Assembly (NCBI RefSeq): GCF_037027445.1 | Contig: NZ_JBANDL010000002.1 | Coordinates: forward strand, 3,906,001-3,970,000 | Length of the DNA stretch: 64,000 nt | Reading direction: 5' to 3' | Origin: Lysobacter firmicutimachus | Lineage (GTDB): Bacteria; Pseudomonadota; Gammaproteobacteria; Xanthomonadales; Xanthomonadaceae | In this document: in pieces, positions 34,828-43,981 of the stretch | How positions within the stretch are numbered: the first letter of the stretch is position 1 | Layout: each line of letters opens with the position of its first letter | Notes under the pieces: model-generated | Databases searched by the model: none | Seen by the model: the letters and a program-made list of their open reading frames with translations, nothing else | What the model was told of the DNA's origin: nothing | Made by a program: the position numbers and the translations under genes

Positions 34828-36590
34828 GGCACGGCCTCGCTGGCGACGGACTCGGCGTCGGAACCGATGGCGGGACCGGCGGCCGTCGGCGCGGCGGCGA
34901 CTGCGCCGAGATAGCGCTCGCGCTTCTTCGGCCGCAGCCGCAGCAGGTCCACTTCGATCAGGCCGTCGACCGCGTCGCTGAACGCCGGATCGACGCCGAA
35001 CGCGAGGAAGCGCGCGCCGCCGGGTTCGCACAGGTCGGTGTATTGCTTGTACAGCATCGGCAGGGTCGCGCCGAGCGCATCGAGATTGTTCTTGAGCACG
35101 CGGAACGCGGTCGCCGCGTCGACGGCGTCGAACTGCGGCGGCGCGGCGCGGTAGACGAAGGGCTGGCGCGAGACCGCATCGGCCTCGGCGGCGCCGTAGT
35201 AGCGGGCGTAGTAGGCGACGATCTGCTCGCGCGCGTCGGCCGGCAGCGCGGCGCTGATCGAGACCGGCCCGAACAGGTAGCGCACGCCCGGCTGGCGGAT
35301 CAGGTACGCGCCGATGCCCTGCCACAGGTAGTCGATGCTGCGGCTGCCCCAGTACTCCGGCACGACGAAGCTGCGCCCCAGCTCCATGCCCTGGGCCAGG
35401 CGCGGCACCGCATCGTCGGCGAAGCGGAACAGCGAGGCGGTGTAGAACCCGGCCAGACCGCGCTCGGCCAGCAACCGGCTGCCTCGGCCGATCCGGTAGG
35501 CGCCGGCGATACGCTGCGCCGCCGCGTCCCACAGCACGATGTGTTCGTACCAGCCGTCGTACAGATCCACGTCCAGGCGCTGGCCGGTGCCCTCGCCGAC
35601 CGCGCGGAAGGTCAGCTCGCGCAGGCGGCCGATCTCGCGCAGCAGCGGCGCGCCGGCATCGAGCCGTCCGACCCGGATCTGCTTGCCGTCCAGGGTGTGG
35701 CCCAGCGATTCCATCGCTTCGACCCCCGCGCGGACCAGGGCCGGGTCGACGGCCTCGACCAGCGGCTCGGGGCCGACCGGCGCGGCGCGTTCGCGCGGGG
35801 TGCCGATCGCGTGCAGTTCGCGCCGCACCTCGCGCAGCAGCTGCTGCGGGTCGCCGTCGGTCGGCAGTTGCAGCGGCCGGCCGATGCGCAGGGCGATGCG
35901 GCGGCTGCGGCGGGCGAACATTTCGCGCGCCAGCAGGGCGGTGCCGGCCGGCTTGAACAGGGCCGAGGCGCCGTAGAACAGGGCCGAGTTGCGCGCTTCG
36001 ATCCGCACCGGCAGCACCGGCGCGCCGGTCTTGCGGGCGAAACTCAGGAAGCCGCGCCGCCAGCGCCCGTCGGCGACGCCGCGCAGGCCCAACCGGGCGA
36101 CCTCGCCGGCGGGAAACACGATCACGCACTGTTCGGCGCGCAGCGCCGCCTCGATCGCCTGCAAGCTCTCGGCGCTCGGCCGGCCGCCCAGGATCCGCAC
36201 TGGCAACAGCAGCCCCGACAGCGGCTCCAGCGCCGACAACAGGTCGTTGGCGACGATGCGCACGTCGCGCCGGACCCGTCCGACCGCGTCGAGCAGGGCC
36301 AGGGCGTCGAGCGCGCCGGAGGGGTGGTTGGCGACGATCAACAGCCGGCCGCGGGCCGGGACCCGCTCCAGTTCGGCCGGATCGGCCAGGTAGCGGGCCT
36401 GGAGGAAATCCAGGGCGCCGCCGACGAAGGCGAAGTCGCGCAGGTGGCCGTTCTCGGCCAGGAAGCGGTCGACCAGGTCGAAGCGCGACCAGCGCCCCAG
36501 GGTGCGCAGCAGCGGTCGCGCCAGGCTGGCGCGGCGGCCGCGGAACCATTGCGGGAAGCGCTCTTGCAGTCGGCGTTCGAGAGGCAGCAT
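34824..36590 (-). CDS. Two-domain acyltransferase: PlsC-like plus GNAT/OlsB-like
   Basis: A 588-residue protein with two domains. Residues about 60-290 form a lysophospholipid acyltransferase domain with the HxxxxD box in [19 protein letters not shown] and [11 protein letters not shown]. Residues about 310-560 form an N-acyltransferase domain of the OlsB/hemolysin type ([32 protein letters not shown]). This is the architecture of OlsF, which makes ornithine lipids in two acylation steps. That function is an inference here. The start at 36590 is preferred to longer frames. It overlaps the LpxH-like phosphatase gene by 4 bases, suggesting joint lipid metabolism. Confidence 0.88.
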   Translation of the reverse strand: MLPLERRLQERFPQWFRGRRASLARPLLRTLGRWSRFDLVDRFLAENGHLRDFAFVGGALDFLQARYLADPAELERVPARGRLLIVANHPSGALDALALLDAVGRVRRDVRIVANDLLSALEPLSGLLLPVRILGGRPSAESLQAIEAALRAEQCVIVFPAGEVARLGLRGVADGRWRRGFLSFARKTGAPVLPVRIEARNSALFYGASALFKPAGTALLAREMFARRSRRIALRIGRPLQLPTDGDPQQLLREVRRELHAIGTPRERAAPVGPEPLVEAVDPALVRAGVEAMESLGHTLDGKQIRVGRLDAGAPLLREIGRLRELTFRAVGEGTGQRLDVDLYDGWYEHIVLWDAAAQRIAGAYRIGRGSRLLAERGLAGFYTASLFRFADDAVPRLAQGMELGRSFVVPEYWGSRSIDYLWQGIGAYLIRQPGVRYLFGPVSISAALPADAREQIVAYYARYYGAAEADAVSRQPFVYRAAPPQFDAVDAATAFRVLKNNLDALGATLPMLYKQYTDLCEPGGARFLAFGVDPAFSDAVDGLIEVDLLRLRPKKRERYLGAVAAAPTAAGPAIGSDAESVASEAVP

Positions 36591-36830
36591 CGGCGTCGCA
36601 TCGGCGGCGGTATGCCGCGCAGCCTGCGCCGGCGCGGCGACAGCGCCATGTCGGTTCGGGGACAGAGCGATGACAGCCCGCCGTCCGGCCGGCCCTGGCG
36701 CCATTGGGCGAAGATGCGGGGCGTAGGCCGGCGTTGCCTCCCCATTCACCGGCAAATCGGCCGCCGGATTAACCCCCGGCAACCCCCGGAAGCGGCACAA
36801 TGCGCGTTCGCGGCCGAGCCTGTATCATAT

Positions 36831-36852
36831 TCGGCCATCTTTCTATCCGAAT
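36831..36852 (+). promoter_or_regulatory. Inverted repeat in the metK leader
   Basis: TATTCGG (36827-36833) and CCGAATA (36847-36853) form a 7-bp dyad over about 13 bases, just downstream of the likely -10 TATCAT (36823-36828). It could be an operator or a leader hairpin. No known SAM riboswitch pattern is seen. Confidence 0.35.
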
Positions 36853-36869
36853 ACGAGGATAAAGCCTCG

Positions 36870-38096
36870 ATGTCCAGCAGCTACCTGTTCACCTCCGAAT
36901 CCGTCTCCGAAGGCCATCCGGACAAGATCGCCGACCAGATCTCCGATGCCGTCCTCGACGCCATCCTGGCCCAGGACAAGCGCGCGCGCGTGGCCTGCGA
37001 GACGCTGGTGAAGACCGGTGCCGCCATCGTCGCCGGCGAAGTCACCACCAGCGCCTGGGTCGACATCGAAGCGCTGGCGCGCAAGGTCATCAACGACATC
37101 GGCTACAACAACTCGAACGTCGGCTTCGACGGCCACACCTGCGCGATCATCAACATGCTCGGCAAGCAGTCGCCCGACATCGCCGCCGGCGTCGACCGCA
37201 AGAAGCCGGAAGAACAGGGCGCGGGCGACCAGGGCCTGATGTTCGGCTACGCCTGCAACGAAGCCCCGGAGTTCATGCCGGCGCCGATCTACTACTCGCA
37301 CCGCCTGGTCGAGCAGCAGGCCAAGATCCGCAAGCAGAAGAACTCCAAGCTGCCGTGGCTGCGCCCGGACGCCAAGTCGCAGGTCACCCTGCGCTACGAC
37401 GCCGAGCACAAGGTCGTCGGCCTCGACGCGGTGGTGCTGTCGACCCAGCACGACCCGGGCATCAAGCAGAAGGACCTGGTCGAGGGCGTGTACGAGCACA
37501 TCCTCAAGCCGGTGCTGCCGAAGGCGTGGCTGGAAAAGCTGCCGAAGAGCAAGGTCCACATCAATCCGACCGGCATCTTCGTGATCGGCGGCCCGGTCGG
37601 CGACTGCGGCCTGACCGGCCGCAAGATCATCGTCGACAGCTACGGCGGCATGGCCCGCCACGGCGGCGGCGCGTTCTCGGGCAAGGATCCGTCCAAGGTC
37701 GACCGTTCGGCCGCCTACGCCGCCCGCTACGTGGCCAAGAACATCGTCGCCGCCGGCCTGGCCGACAAGTGCGAAGTGCAGGTTTCCTACGCCATCGGCG
37801 TGGCCGAGCCGACCTCGATCTCGGTCACCACCTTCGGCACCGGCAAGATCAGCGACGACAAGATCGAGAAGCTGATCCGCAAGCACTTCGACCTGCGCCC
37901 GTACGGCATCGTCAAGATGCTCGACCTGATCCACCCGGTCTATCAGCTGACCGCCGCTTACGGCCACTTCGGCCGCAAGCCGAAGGAAGTCAGCTACGTC
38001 GACGGCGCCGGCAAGAAGCACACCGCGACCGCATTCTCGTGGGAAAAGACCGACAAGGCCGACGATCTGCGCAAGGACGCCGGGCTGAAGAAGTAA
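36870..38096 (+). CDS. metK: S-adenosylmethionine synthetase
   Basis: A 408-residue enzyme that makes SAM from methionine and ATP. It begins [20 protein letters not shown]. It has the loop motif [15 protein letters not shown] and the glycine-rich [20 protein letters not shown] near the middle. The C-terminus is [18 protein letters not shown]. Length and all conserved blocks fit. A GAGGA ribosome site precedes the ATG, and a strong terminator follows. It is one step of the same methyl cycle as ahcY, 9 kb downstream, and metF. Confidence 0.98.
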   Translation: MSSSYLFTSESVSEGHPDKIADQISDAVLDAILAQDKRARVACETLVKTGAAIVAGEVTTSAWVDIEALARKVINDIGYNNSNVGFDGHTCAIINMLGKQSPDIAAGVDRKKPEEQGAGDQGLMFGYACNEAPEFMPAPIYYSHRLVEQQAKIRKQKNSKLPWLRPDAKSQVTLRYDAEHKVVGLDAVVLSTQHDPGIKQKDLVEGVYEHILKPVLPKAWLEKLPKSKVHINPTGIFVIGGPVGDCGLTGRKIIVDSYGGMARHGGGAFSGKDPSKVDRSAAYAARYVAKNIVAAGLADKCEVQVSYAIGVAEPTSISVTTFGTGKISDDKIEKLIRKHFDLRPYGIVKMLDLIHPVYQLTAAYGHFGRKPKEVSYVDGAGKKHTATAFSWEKTDKADDLRKDAGLKK

Positions 38097-38131
38097 GCCT
38101 GCGCCGGCGCGTTATCGCCGAAACGAGTCAA

Positions 38132-38158
38132 GGGCCGCGAAAGCGGCCCTTTTCTTTT
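38132..38158 (+). terminator. Terminator of metK
   Basis: A perfect 7-bp stem GGGCCGC-GAAA-GCGGCCC is followed by TTTTCTTTTG, 36 bases after the stop. Confidence 0.92.
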
Positions 38159-38175
38159 GCCCCGATGGCGGCGGC

Positions 38176-39099
38176 TTACTGCGTCTGGCTTTTCTGCTGC
38201 TGCGCCGGCTGGCCCAAGCCCGGCGGCGGCGCATCCAGGGTGTCCCGGCTGGCGTTGGCCAGGCTCTGCGCGTCGGTCTTGAAGATGTCCACGCCCACGC
38301 CGGTGTAAGACGATTCTTGCGGCCCCTTGAACACGAACAGCTCGTCTTCGCGCTCGCCCCGGCCGTACCCGACGGCATCGATCGAATCGTAGATCTGCGC
38401 GGCGACGCAACCGCGGGTCAGCTCCGCGGCGACCTGCTCCTGCCAGGGCCGCCTGTCTTTCAGCATGCCCTGATCCTCCATTTCGCCGATCCGCTGCAGG
38501 ATCGAACGATACAAATCGCCATGAGGGTGCCCGGGCTGGGTCAGCAACGGTCCGTCGCTCGCCGACGGCGACGGCAGCGCGACATCGGCGAAGATCTTGG
38601 TCGCCGCTCCGCCGTGTTCCGACAGCAACGCTTGATTTACGCCGTCGCGGCCGTCCGCGCTGGTTTGATAGCCGCGGTCGTAATCCGTGGCCAGATCGTC
38701 GTCCTTGAGCAGGTAGTGCGCGCCGGAGCCGCCGGGCGAACCCAGCACCCGGCAGCCTTCGTCCACGCGCAAATCGATCCGCTCCACTCCCTTGTCCTGC
38801 AACCATCGGGCCAGCCGCTGCGGCAGGAACTTGCCGGTGTCGTCGACGTCGACGATCACCGCCTTGATCTTCCCGGGCGGGCCCAGCGCGGAGGCGTCGA
38901 AGGCCGCATTCAATTGTTTCTCGTACGCCTGCCAACGGGCCTCGTCGTTGCAGGCCGAATACACGTGGCTCAGCGCGATCCGGCCGCCGCCGGCGAGGCC
39001 GACCGCCACGCAACCGCGCAGGCCGTCGGTGATCAGATCGGGCCCGCCGGCCTGCACGCTCAACCATTCGTCCGCGCCCACCTTGACCCGGTCGTTCAT
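38176..39099 (-). CDS. Candidate type IV secretion effector with a CheD/CNF-like deamidase domain
   Basis: A 307-residue protein without signal peptide. The N-terminus VKVGADEWLSV...DLITDGLRGCVAVGLAGGGRIALSHV reads like CheD glutamine deamidases (VKVG near residue 5, then LGSCVAV...AHV). Thr24, Cys30 and His45 fall at the spacings of the CheD triad (Thr21, Cys27, His44); LRGC with a His 15 residues on also fits the LxGC box of CNF1-type toxins. The C-terminal 115 residues (GHPHGDLYRSIL, then DSIDAVGYG...LFVFKGP, then a Gln-rich tail QPAQQQKSQTQ) look like an XVIPCD, the signal for the Xanthomonas-type T4SS. No immunity gene is adjacent. Both domain calls are by eye. Confidence 0.6.
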   Translation of the reverse strand: MNDRVKVGADEWLSVQAGGPDLITDGLRGCVAVGLAGGGRIALSHVYSACNDEARWQAYEKQLNAAFDASALGPPGKIKAVIVDVDDTGKFLPQRLARWLQDKGVERIDLRVDEGCRVLGSPGGSGAHYLLKDDDLATDYDRGYQTSADGRDGVNQALLSEHGGAATKIFADVALPSPSASDGPLLTQPGHPHGDLYRSILQRIGEMEDQGMLKDRRPWQEQVAAELTRGCVAAQIYDSIDAVGYGRGEREDELFVFKGPQESSYTGVGVDIFKTDAQSLANASRDTLDAPPPGLGQPAQQQKSQTQ

Positions 39100-39154
39100 C
39101 GCTCGCTCTCCGTCAATCGCATGTCGTCCAGCCCCTCCCAAGCGCGCCTGCGGA

Positions 39155-40105
39155 TCAGGTCGTCAGCGCACTGCGGTTGTTCTGCGCGTGCGGCGGCGGG
39201 GCCGGCGACGGCGCTGCGCCGAACGCCGGCAGCGCCGCATGCAAGCGCCGCGCTTCGGCGCTCAACGCCGGCATCGGCATATCCAAGGCGTCGTCGGTGA
39301 CCACCGAGGCATGCCGCAAGGATTCGCGCCGGTTGCCCATGATCGCGAACAGCGAAGCATGGTCTTCGCCGCCGGTGATCACGGTATCGACGCGGCCGAT
39401 GTTCTGTTTCAGACACTCCACCGTCAGCGCCGCCGCGGCCTGGCGCGCGGCGTACAGGCCCGGCAGCTCGCCGGCGTTGTCGGCGCCGACCGCCTCGGGC
39501 GGAATCTTGCCGAGGATCTGCCGGTACAACCCGTAAGCCGGATGCCCCTCCTCGGTCAGCACCGCGTCGCCCGCGGCGAAGTCGGCGCGCGGGGAATGCG
39601 CCGCGCCGGCCGGCCTGGCCCGATCCGACAGCGAGCCGGCCAGGCTCGCCGCATCGCCGGCATCGCTGGAGACCGCGTAGCCGTAGCGATAATCGTCCTC
39701 GCGATCGGCGCGCTTGAGCGTACAGCGCAAGCCGCCATCGCCCGCCGCGATGCGGCAGCCGTTGTCCTGGCGGATCTCGGCCCGGATGCCTTTTCCGTGC
39801 AGCCAGTCCTTGAGCCGCCACGGCAACCAGGCGTCGCTGCCGAGCTGACTGTCGCCCTGCGCGCAGACCAGCACCGCCTGCGGCCGTTCGCCCAGCGCCG
39901 ACGCCGCCAGCGCTCGATCGAGCCCAGTCCGATAGGCCTCCCAGTGGCCGGCATCGCACGCGCAGGACACGTGCGACAGCGCGACCTTGCCGTCGCCGGC
40001 CAGACCGACCGCCACGCCGCCGGACAGGCCGTCGGCGATCAGCTCGGTGCGATCGGCATCGGCCACCAGCCATTCGTCCAGGCCGACCTTGACGCGTGCG
40101 TTCAT
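39155..40105 (-). CDS. Paralogue of the deamidase-like effector with lost Cys and Thr
   Basis: A 316-residue protein, clearly related to the one at 38176-39099: it starts NARVKVGLDEWLVADADRTE, keeps GLSGGVAVGLAGDGKVALSHV and ends with an XVIPCD-like tail (EEGHPAYGLYRQILGKIP, NIGRVDTVITGGEDHASLF, then a Pro/Asn/Gln-containing end). At the positions of Thr24 and Cys30 it has Ala24 and Gly30; His45 is kept. The deamidase reaction needs the Cys, so this copy should be inactive or should act by binding. The two genes are in tandem, 55 bases apart, and probably arose by duplication. Confidence 0.58.
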   Translation of the reverse strand: MNARVKVGLDEWLVADADRTELIADGLSGGVAVGLAGDGKVALSHVSCACDAGHWEAYRTGLDRALAASALGERPQAVLVCAQGDSQLGSDAWLPWRLKDWLHGKGIRAEIRQDNGCRIAAGDGGLRCTLKRADREDDYRYGYAVSSDAGDAASLAGSLSDRARPAGAAHSPRADFAAGDAVLTEEGHPAYGLYRQILGKIPPEAVGADNAGELPGLYAARQAAAALTVECLKQNIGRVDTVITGGEDHASLFAIMGNRRESLRHASVVTDDALDMPMPALSAEARRLHAALPAFGAAPSPAPPPHAQNNRSALTT

Positions 40106-40302
40106 CGCTCTCTCCGTGGATGGGGCGCTCGCCGATGCGCGCGCGGCATCGGTGTTTACGCAAAACGTCCGCACAGGCGGCCTGTCGCGCCGACCGCCGT
40201 CACAGAACCGACGCAGCGGCCTCACGCCCGCCTCATCCTGAGCCCACCGCCGCCGCCGACAGTGCGCAGCGCGCCGGCACCTCGCCGGCCGGAGCCCTCC
40301 GC

Positions 40303-41850
40303 ATGTCCGTCCCCGCCTTGCGCATCCTCCTGCTCAATCCGCCGCACACCGCGATCGGCAGCCGCGTGCCGCGCGAACAACTGCCGCCGCTGGGCCTGCT
40401 CAGCATCGGCGGCCCGCTGCTCGACGCCGGCTTCGCGGTCGAGCTGCTCGACGCCGAGTTCGGGCCGATGCCGATCGACGAGGTCGTGCGGCAGGTGGTC
40501 GAACGCGCGCCCGATCTGCTGATGGTCGGCCACTCCGGCTCGACCTCGGCGCATCCCACGATCGCCCGCATCGCCGCGCGTGCGAAACAGGCGCTGCCCC
40601 GGCTGCGGATCGTCTACGGCGGCGTGTTCCCGACCTATCACTGGCGCGATGTCCTCAGCCGCGAACCGGCGGTGGACTGCATCGTCCGCGGCGAAGGCGA
40701 ACGCACCGCGGTGCTGCTCGCCCAAGCCCTTGCGCGCGGCGAGGAACCGGCCGGCGTACCCGGCCTGGCCTATCGCCGCAACGGCCGCATCGTCGATACC
40801 GGCCCGGCCGAAATGCTGACCGACCTGGACCAGGCCCGGGTCGGCTGGGAGCTGATCGACCACGATCGCTATTCCTACTGGGGCGGCATGAAAGCGGTGG
40901 TGGTGCAGTTCTCGCGCGGCTGCCCTTACCTGTGCAGCTACTGCGGCCAGCGCGGATTCTGGACCCGCTGGCGCCATCGCGATCCGGTCGAGTTCGCGCA
41001 GGAGCTGGCGCGCCTGTACCGAGAGCACGGCGTGCGTCTGATCAACTTCGCCGACGAGTTGCCGACCGGCTCGCGCAAGGCTTGGAAAGCGTTTCTGGAA
41101 GCGTTGATCGCCGAGAACGTCGGGCTGACCCTGGTCGGATCGACCCGCGCCGGCGATATCGTGCGCGACGCCGACATCCTGCATCTGTACAAGCGCGCCG
41201 GCGTGATCCGCTTCCTGCTCGGCATCGAGAGCTATTCCGAAGCGACCCTGCAGACCATCCGCAAAGGCGCCAGCGTGCGCGAGGACCAGCAGGCGATCCG
41301 CCTGCTGCGCGAGCACGGCATCATTTCGATGGCCACCTACGTGGTCGGCTTCGACGAGGACGGCGACCGCGACTACTGGAACTCGCTGCGCCACCTGCTG
41401 CGCTACGACCCGGACCAGATCCAGCTGCTCTACGCCACCCCGCACCGCTGGACGCCGTACTACGACAGCGTCGCCGCACGCAAAGTGATCCAGACCGATC
41501 CGCGCAAATGGGACTACAAGCATCAGGTGCTGGCGACCCGCGGCGTGCCGCCGTGGCGGGTGCTGCTGTGGGTCAAGGCGATCGAGGCGATCATGCAGCT
41601 GCGTCCGCGCGCCTTGTATCGCAGCCTGCTGCATCCGGACCGCGACGTACTGCGCGGCATGCGCTGGTACGTCCGCATGGGCCGCCGGGTCTGGCTGCGC
41701 GAGCTGTTCGAGTTCTTCTTCGCCGGCGGCCGCACCCGTCGCGGCCCCAGCGTCGAAGAGTTCTGGGGCGCCTCGCTGGCCGAACACGAGAACGCGCTGG
41801 CCAAGCCGCAGCGGCGACGCATCCCGATCCGCACGCTGCCGCAAGCCTGA
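40303..41850 (+). CDS. Cobalamin-binding radical SAM protein (BchE-like)
   Basis: A 515-residue protein with an N-terminal B12-binding fold (about 1-150: LRILLLNPPHTAIGSR, LLSIGGPLLDAGFAVELLD, VGHSGSTSAHP, YGGVFPTYHW) and a radical SAM core with the iron-sulfur motif Cys207-x3-Cys211-x2-Cys214 (RGCPYLCSYCGQ). The segment INFADELPT and the C-terminal extension are typical of class B radical SAM enzymes of the BchE group. The substrate is unknown; methyltransferase or cyclase activity on a natural product is possible. It stands divergent from the effector pair and has no obvious partner genes. Confidence 0.85.
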   Translation: MSVPALRILLLNPPHTAIGSRVPREQLPPLGLLSIGGPLLDAGFAVELLDAEFGPMPIDEVVRQVVERAPDLLMVGHSGSTSAHPTIARIAARAKQALPRLRIVYGGVFPTYHWRDVLSREPAVDCIVRGEGERTAVLLAQALARGEEPAGVPGLAYRRNGRIVDTGPAEMLTDLDQARVGWELIDHDRYSYWGGMKAVVVQFSRGCPYLCSYCGQRGFWTRWRHRDPVEFAQELARLYREHGVRLINFADELPTGSRKAWKAFLEALIAENVGLTLVGSTRAGDIVRDADILHLYKRAGVIRFLLGIESYSEATLQTIRKGASVREDQQAIRLLREHGIISMATYVVGFDEDGDRDYWNSLRHLLRYDPDQIQLLYATPHRWTPYYDSVAARKVIQTDPRKWDYKHQVLATRGVPPWRVLLWVKAIEAIMQLRPRALYRSLLHPDRDVLRGMRWYVRMGRRVWLRELFEFFFAGGRTRRGPSVEEFWGASLAEHENALAKPQRRRIPIRTLPQA

Positions 41851-41906
41851 ACGCGCGACGGTTCGCCGCCCTCGGCAGACCCGACCGGCGCCCCCGCAGC
41901 GGGACT

Positions 41907-43568
41907 TCAGCCGGGAACATGCCGCCGCACGTCCATGTCGAGGCGGACGAAGCCGCGCCCGGCATGGCCGTCGGCCGCATCGGAGATGTCCAGCAGAGTG
42001 CCGGCGAAACCGTACTTGTTCTGGTTCATGTTGCGCGCCATGCCGATCGCGAACTGCAGGGTGCTGGCCGAGCGGCCGTCGCCGTCGTCGGTGAAGTGGG
42101 CGATCTGCGGCATCGTATCGCCGGCCTTTTCGGCTTTGGCGTTCAAGGACTGCATTTCCGCCTCGGTGAACGTCAGCTTTAGTTTTTGCCCCGGCTGCGC
42201 CGGACCGCTCTCGGTAACGCCGCCGCTGAGCACCCAGTTGATCTGCTGCGCCGAATGGTTGCCCTGTCCGCCGGTGTCGACGGTGTATTCGTAGGTACGC
42301 TCCGACCGCACTTCGTTGCCGTGCGCGTCGAAGTACTGGGTCACGGTCAGCGGCACGTTGTCGCCGTAGCTGAATTCGCGGGTCAACGCGATCGAACCAT
42401 CGGGATGGGTCGTCTGGATGACGCTGCCGGCGTTGGCGCCGCCCATGGCGATATCGCCTTCGAGTTCGGCCGCACCGGTGGCCAGGTGGAGCTTGATCCG
42501 GCCCTGCGAAGACACATCCAGGCGCTGCACCGTCGCCACGCCCTCCACGCCCGGCTCTCCCTGCTCGGCGCGACCGGTGACGACGAAGCGCTCATAGGCG
42601 GCACGGCCTTCGGAACTGTCGAGGTCGAAACGCGCCGTACGCAGCGTCGAATCGCTGACATTGGTCTGCCCGCCGACGCTGATCGACGCCTCCACGCCGT
42701 GCTGATTGAAGCGCAGGCCGCCGCCGCTGAACGACTCCAGCGCCGAGCACGGCCCCTTCATCACCGTGACCTGATTGCTGTGCGGGTCGCGGGTGATCAC
42801 GTAGGCCGACCCGCGCGCATCCTTGACCTGGCTCTCGCCGCCGATGTGCTTGAACGACCCAGCCAGGTCGGTCTGCTCGTACTGCTGTCCGTCCATGATC
42901 ACCGACGCGCCGGGCGGAATCGTGCTGGGGTCGAAGGGATTGATCTGCGCGACCTGGGCCGGATCGTGGTTCTCTCCCGGCAGGATCACCTTGTAGCGGG
43001 CGCGGAAACCGATACCGATGGCACCCTCCGCCTCGAACGGTCCCGCCCGCCCCTCTGCGCGCACCAAGGTGACGTTGGCGCCGACCACGCTGAACTCGGT
43101 GCTCCCGTCCTTCTTGGTCCAACCCACTTCCACCGACACTTCGTTGCTGATCTTGAAGATCGAGTCGGCGCCGGTCTCGTTGGTCTGAGTCGCCCGGGTG
43201 ACGTTGTCGCCGGGGTTGTGCATGACCTTCACCGAGCCCACGGCGCCGGCATACTCGCTCTTGCTGGTACCGTGGCCGGCGTCGTAAGGGCTGTCGATCG
43301 ACCCTTCGGTCACGCTCATCGGTGCGGCCGGAATGTTGAGCGTGTCGCCGTGGAAGATCGGATCGGCGCGGCCGGCCTGCTGGGCCTCGTCCTGGCGCCA
43401 CGTGTCCCGGAACAGCTCGGGATTGGCTTCGCGCAAAGCCTGCGGGGTGACGCCGTAGGTATCGGCGATCTGCAGCAGGGTTTCGCCGGGAGCGACCGTG
43501 TGCGTGGTCGGGCTCGATTGCGGCGAGAGCATCGGTGCGCCGCCGATGCTGTCTGGGGAAAGATACAT
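41907..43568 (-). CDS. LysM-domain protein of unknown function
   Basis: A 553-residue protein with a LysM motif near residues 22-75 (HTVAPGETLLQIADTYGVTP and IFHGDTLNIP), which binds peptidoglycan or chitin. No signal peptide precedes it. The rest (about 85-553) is a long beta-rich region with many Gly, Thr and Ser residues that I do not recognise. The missing signal, the position near candidate T4SS effectors and relics of a related sequence at 49.6-49.8 kb suggest a secreted effector-type protein, but this is context only. Start at 43568 gives the LysM start seen in relatives. Confidence 0.72.
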   Translation of the reverse strand: MYLSPDSIGGAPMLSPQSSPTTHTVAPGETLLQIADTYGVTPQALREANPELFRDTWRQDEAQQAGRADPIFHGDTLNIPAAPMSVTEGSIDSPYDAGHGTSKSEYAGAVGSVKVMHNPGDNVTRATQTNETGADSIFKISNEVSVEVGWTKKDGSTEFSVVGANVTLVRAEGRAGPFEAEGAIGIGFRARYKVILPGENHDPAQVAQINPFDPSTIPPGASVIMDGQQYEQTDLAGSFKHIGGESQVKDARGSAYVITRDPHSNQVTVMKGPCSALESFSGGGLRFNQHGVEASISVGGQTNVSDSTLRTARFDLDSSEGRAAYERFVVTGRAEQGEPGVEGVATVQRLDVSSQGRIKLHLATGAAELEGDIAMGGANAGSVIQTTHPDGSIALTREFSYGDNVPLTVTQYFDAHGNEVRSERTYEYTVDTGGQGNHSAQQINWVLSGGVTESGPAQPGQKLKLTFTEAEMQSLNAKAEKAGDTMPQIAHFTDDGDGRSASTLQFAIGMARNMNQNKYGFAGTLLDISDAADGHAGRGFVRLDMDVRRHVPG

Positions 43569-43885
43569 GGGGGGCCTCGGGTGCGAGTGGAGGGTCGCGC
43601 CGCAGCGCATGCGCAGGCATGCGGTGCGGTACGCGACCAGCCTGCTCCCCCGCCTCAGCCGCGCGTTGTGCGCGGACCGCGCTTCGGCGCCGATCGCGGC
43701 GTCGGGACAAGAACGCGCGCATCCGCGCCAAACCCGTGCCGCACCCGGCGCGATCGACGCGATTGAGCCGACGCGAATGGCCCGCACGGCACGGCGCGGA
43801 TTGGCGCTTGCGCCACCATCTCCACTCCGTTTTTCGCGGACGGCATCGCCGCGCGACGGCAGACCGGACCCTGTGCCGGGCGCGC

Positions 43886-43915
43886 GAAAAAAACGGAGCG
43901 CCTGGCGCTCCGTTT
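43886..43915 (-). terminator. Terminator of the S9 peptidase gene
   Basis: A perfect 10-bp stem AAACGGAGCG/CGCTCCGTTT with a 5-base loop, followed on the minus strand by a T-run, 67 bases after the stop. Confidence 0.88.
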
Positions 43916-43981
43916 CTTCACACCGCTCGTTCGGCCTCGGCCGTGCGGCATGCTCCGCACGGCGTCGCGACGAGTCGACGC

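Noticed and set aside
34815..36869. Long N-terminal extension of metK on the plus strand
   Set aside because: The extension is antisense to the acyltransferase and phosphatase genes; MetK starts at 36870 with its own ribosome site.
36781..36869. SAM riboswitch before metK
   Set aside because: Only a 7-bp dyad is present, and conserved SAM-I/II/III elements are missing.
38101..40300. Immunity gene for the effector pair
   Set aside because: The flanking gaps (38101-38175 and 40106-40302) are too short and hold no lipoprotein-type frame; no signal peptide or lipobox was found.
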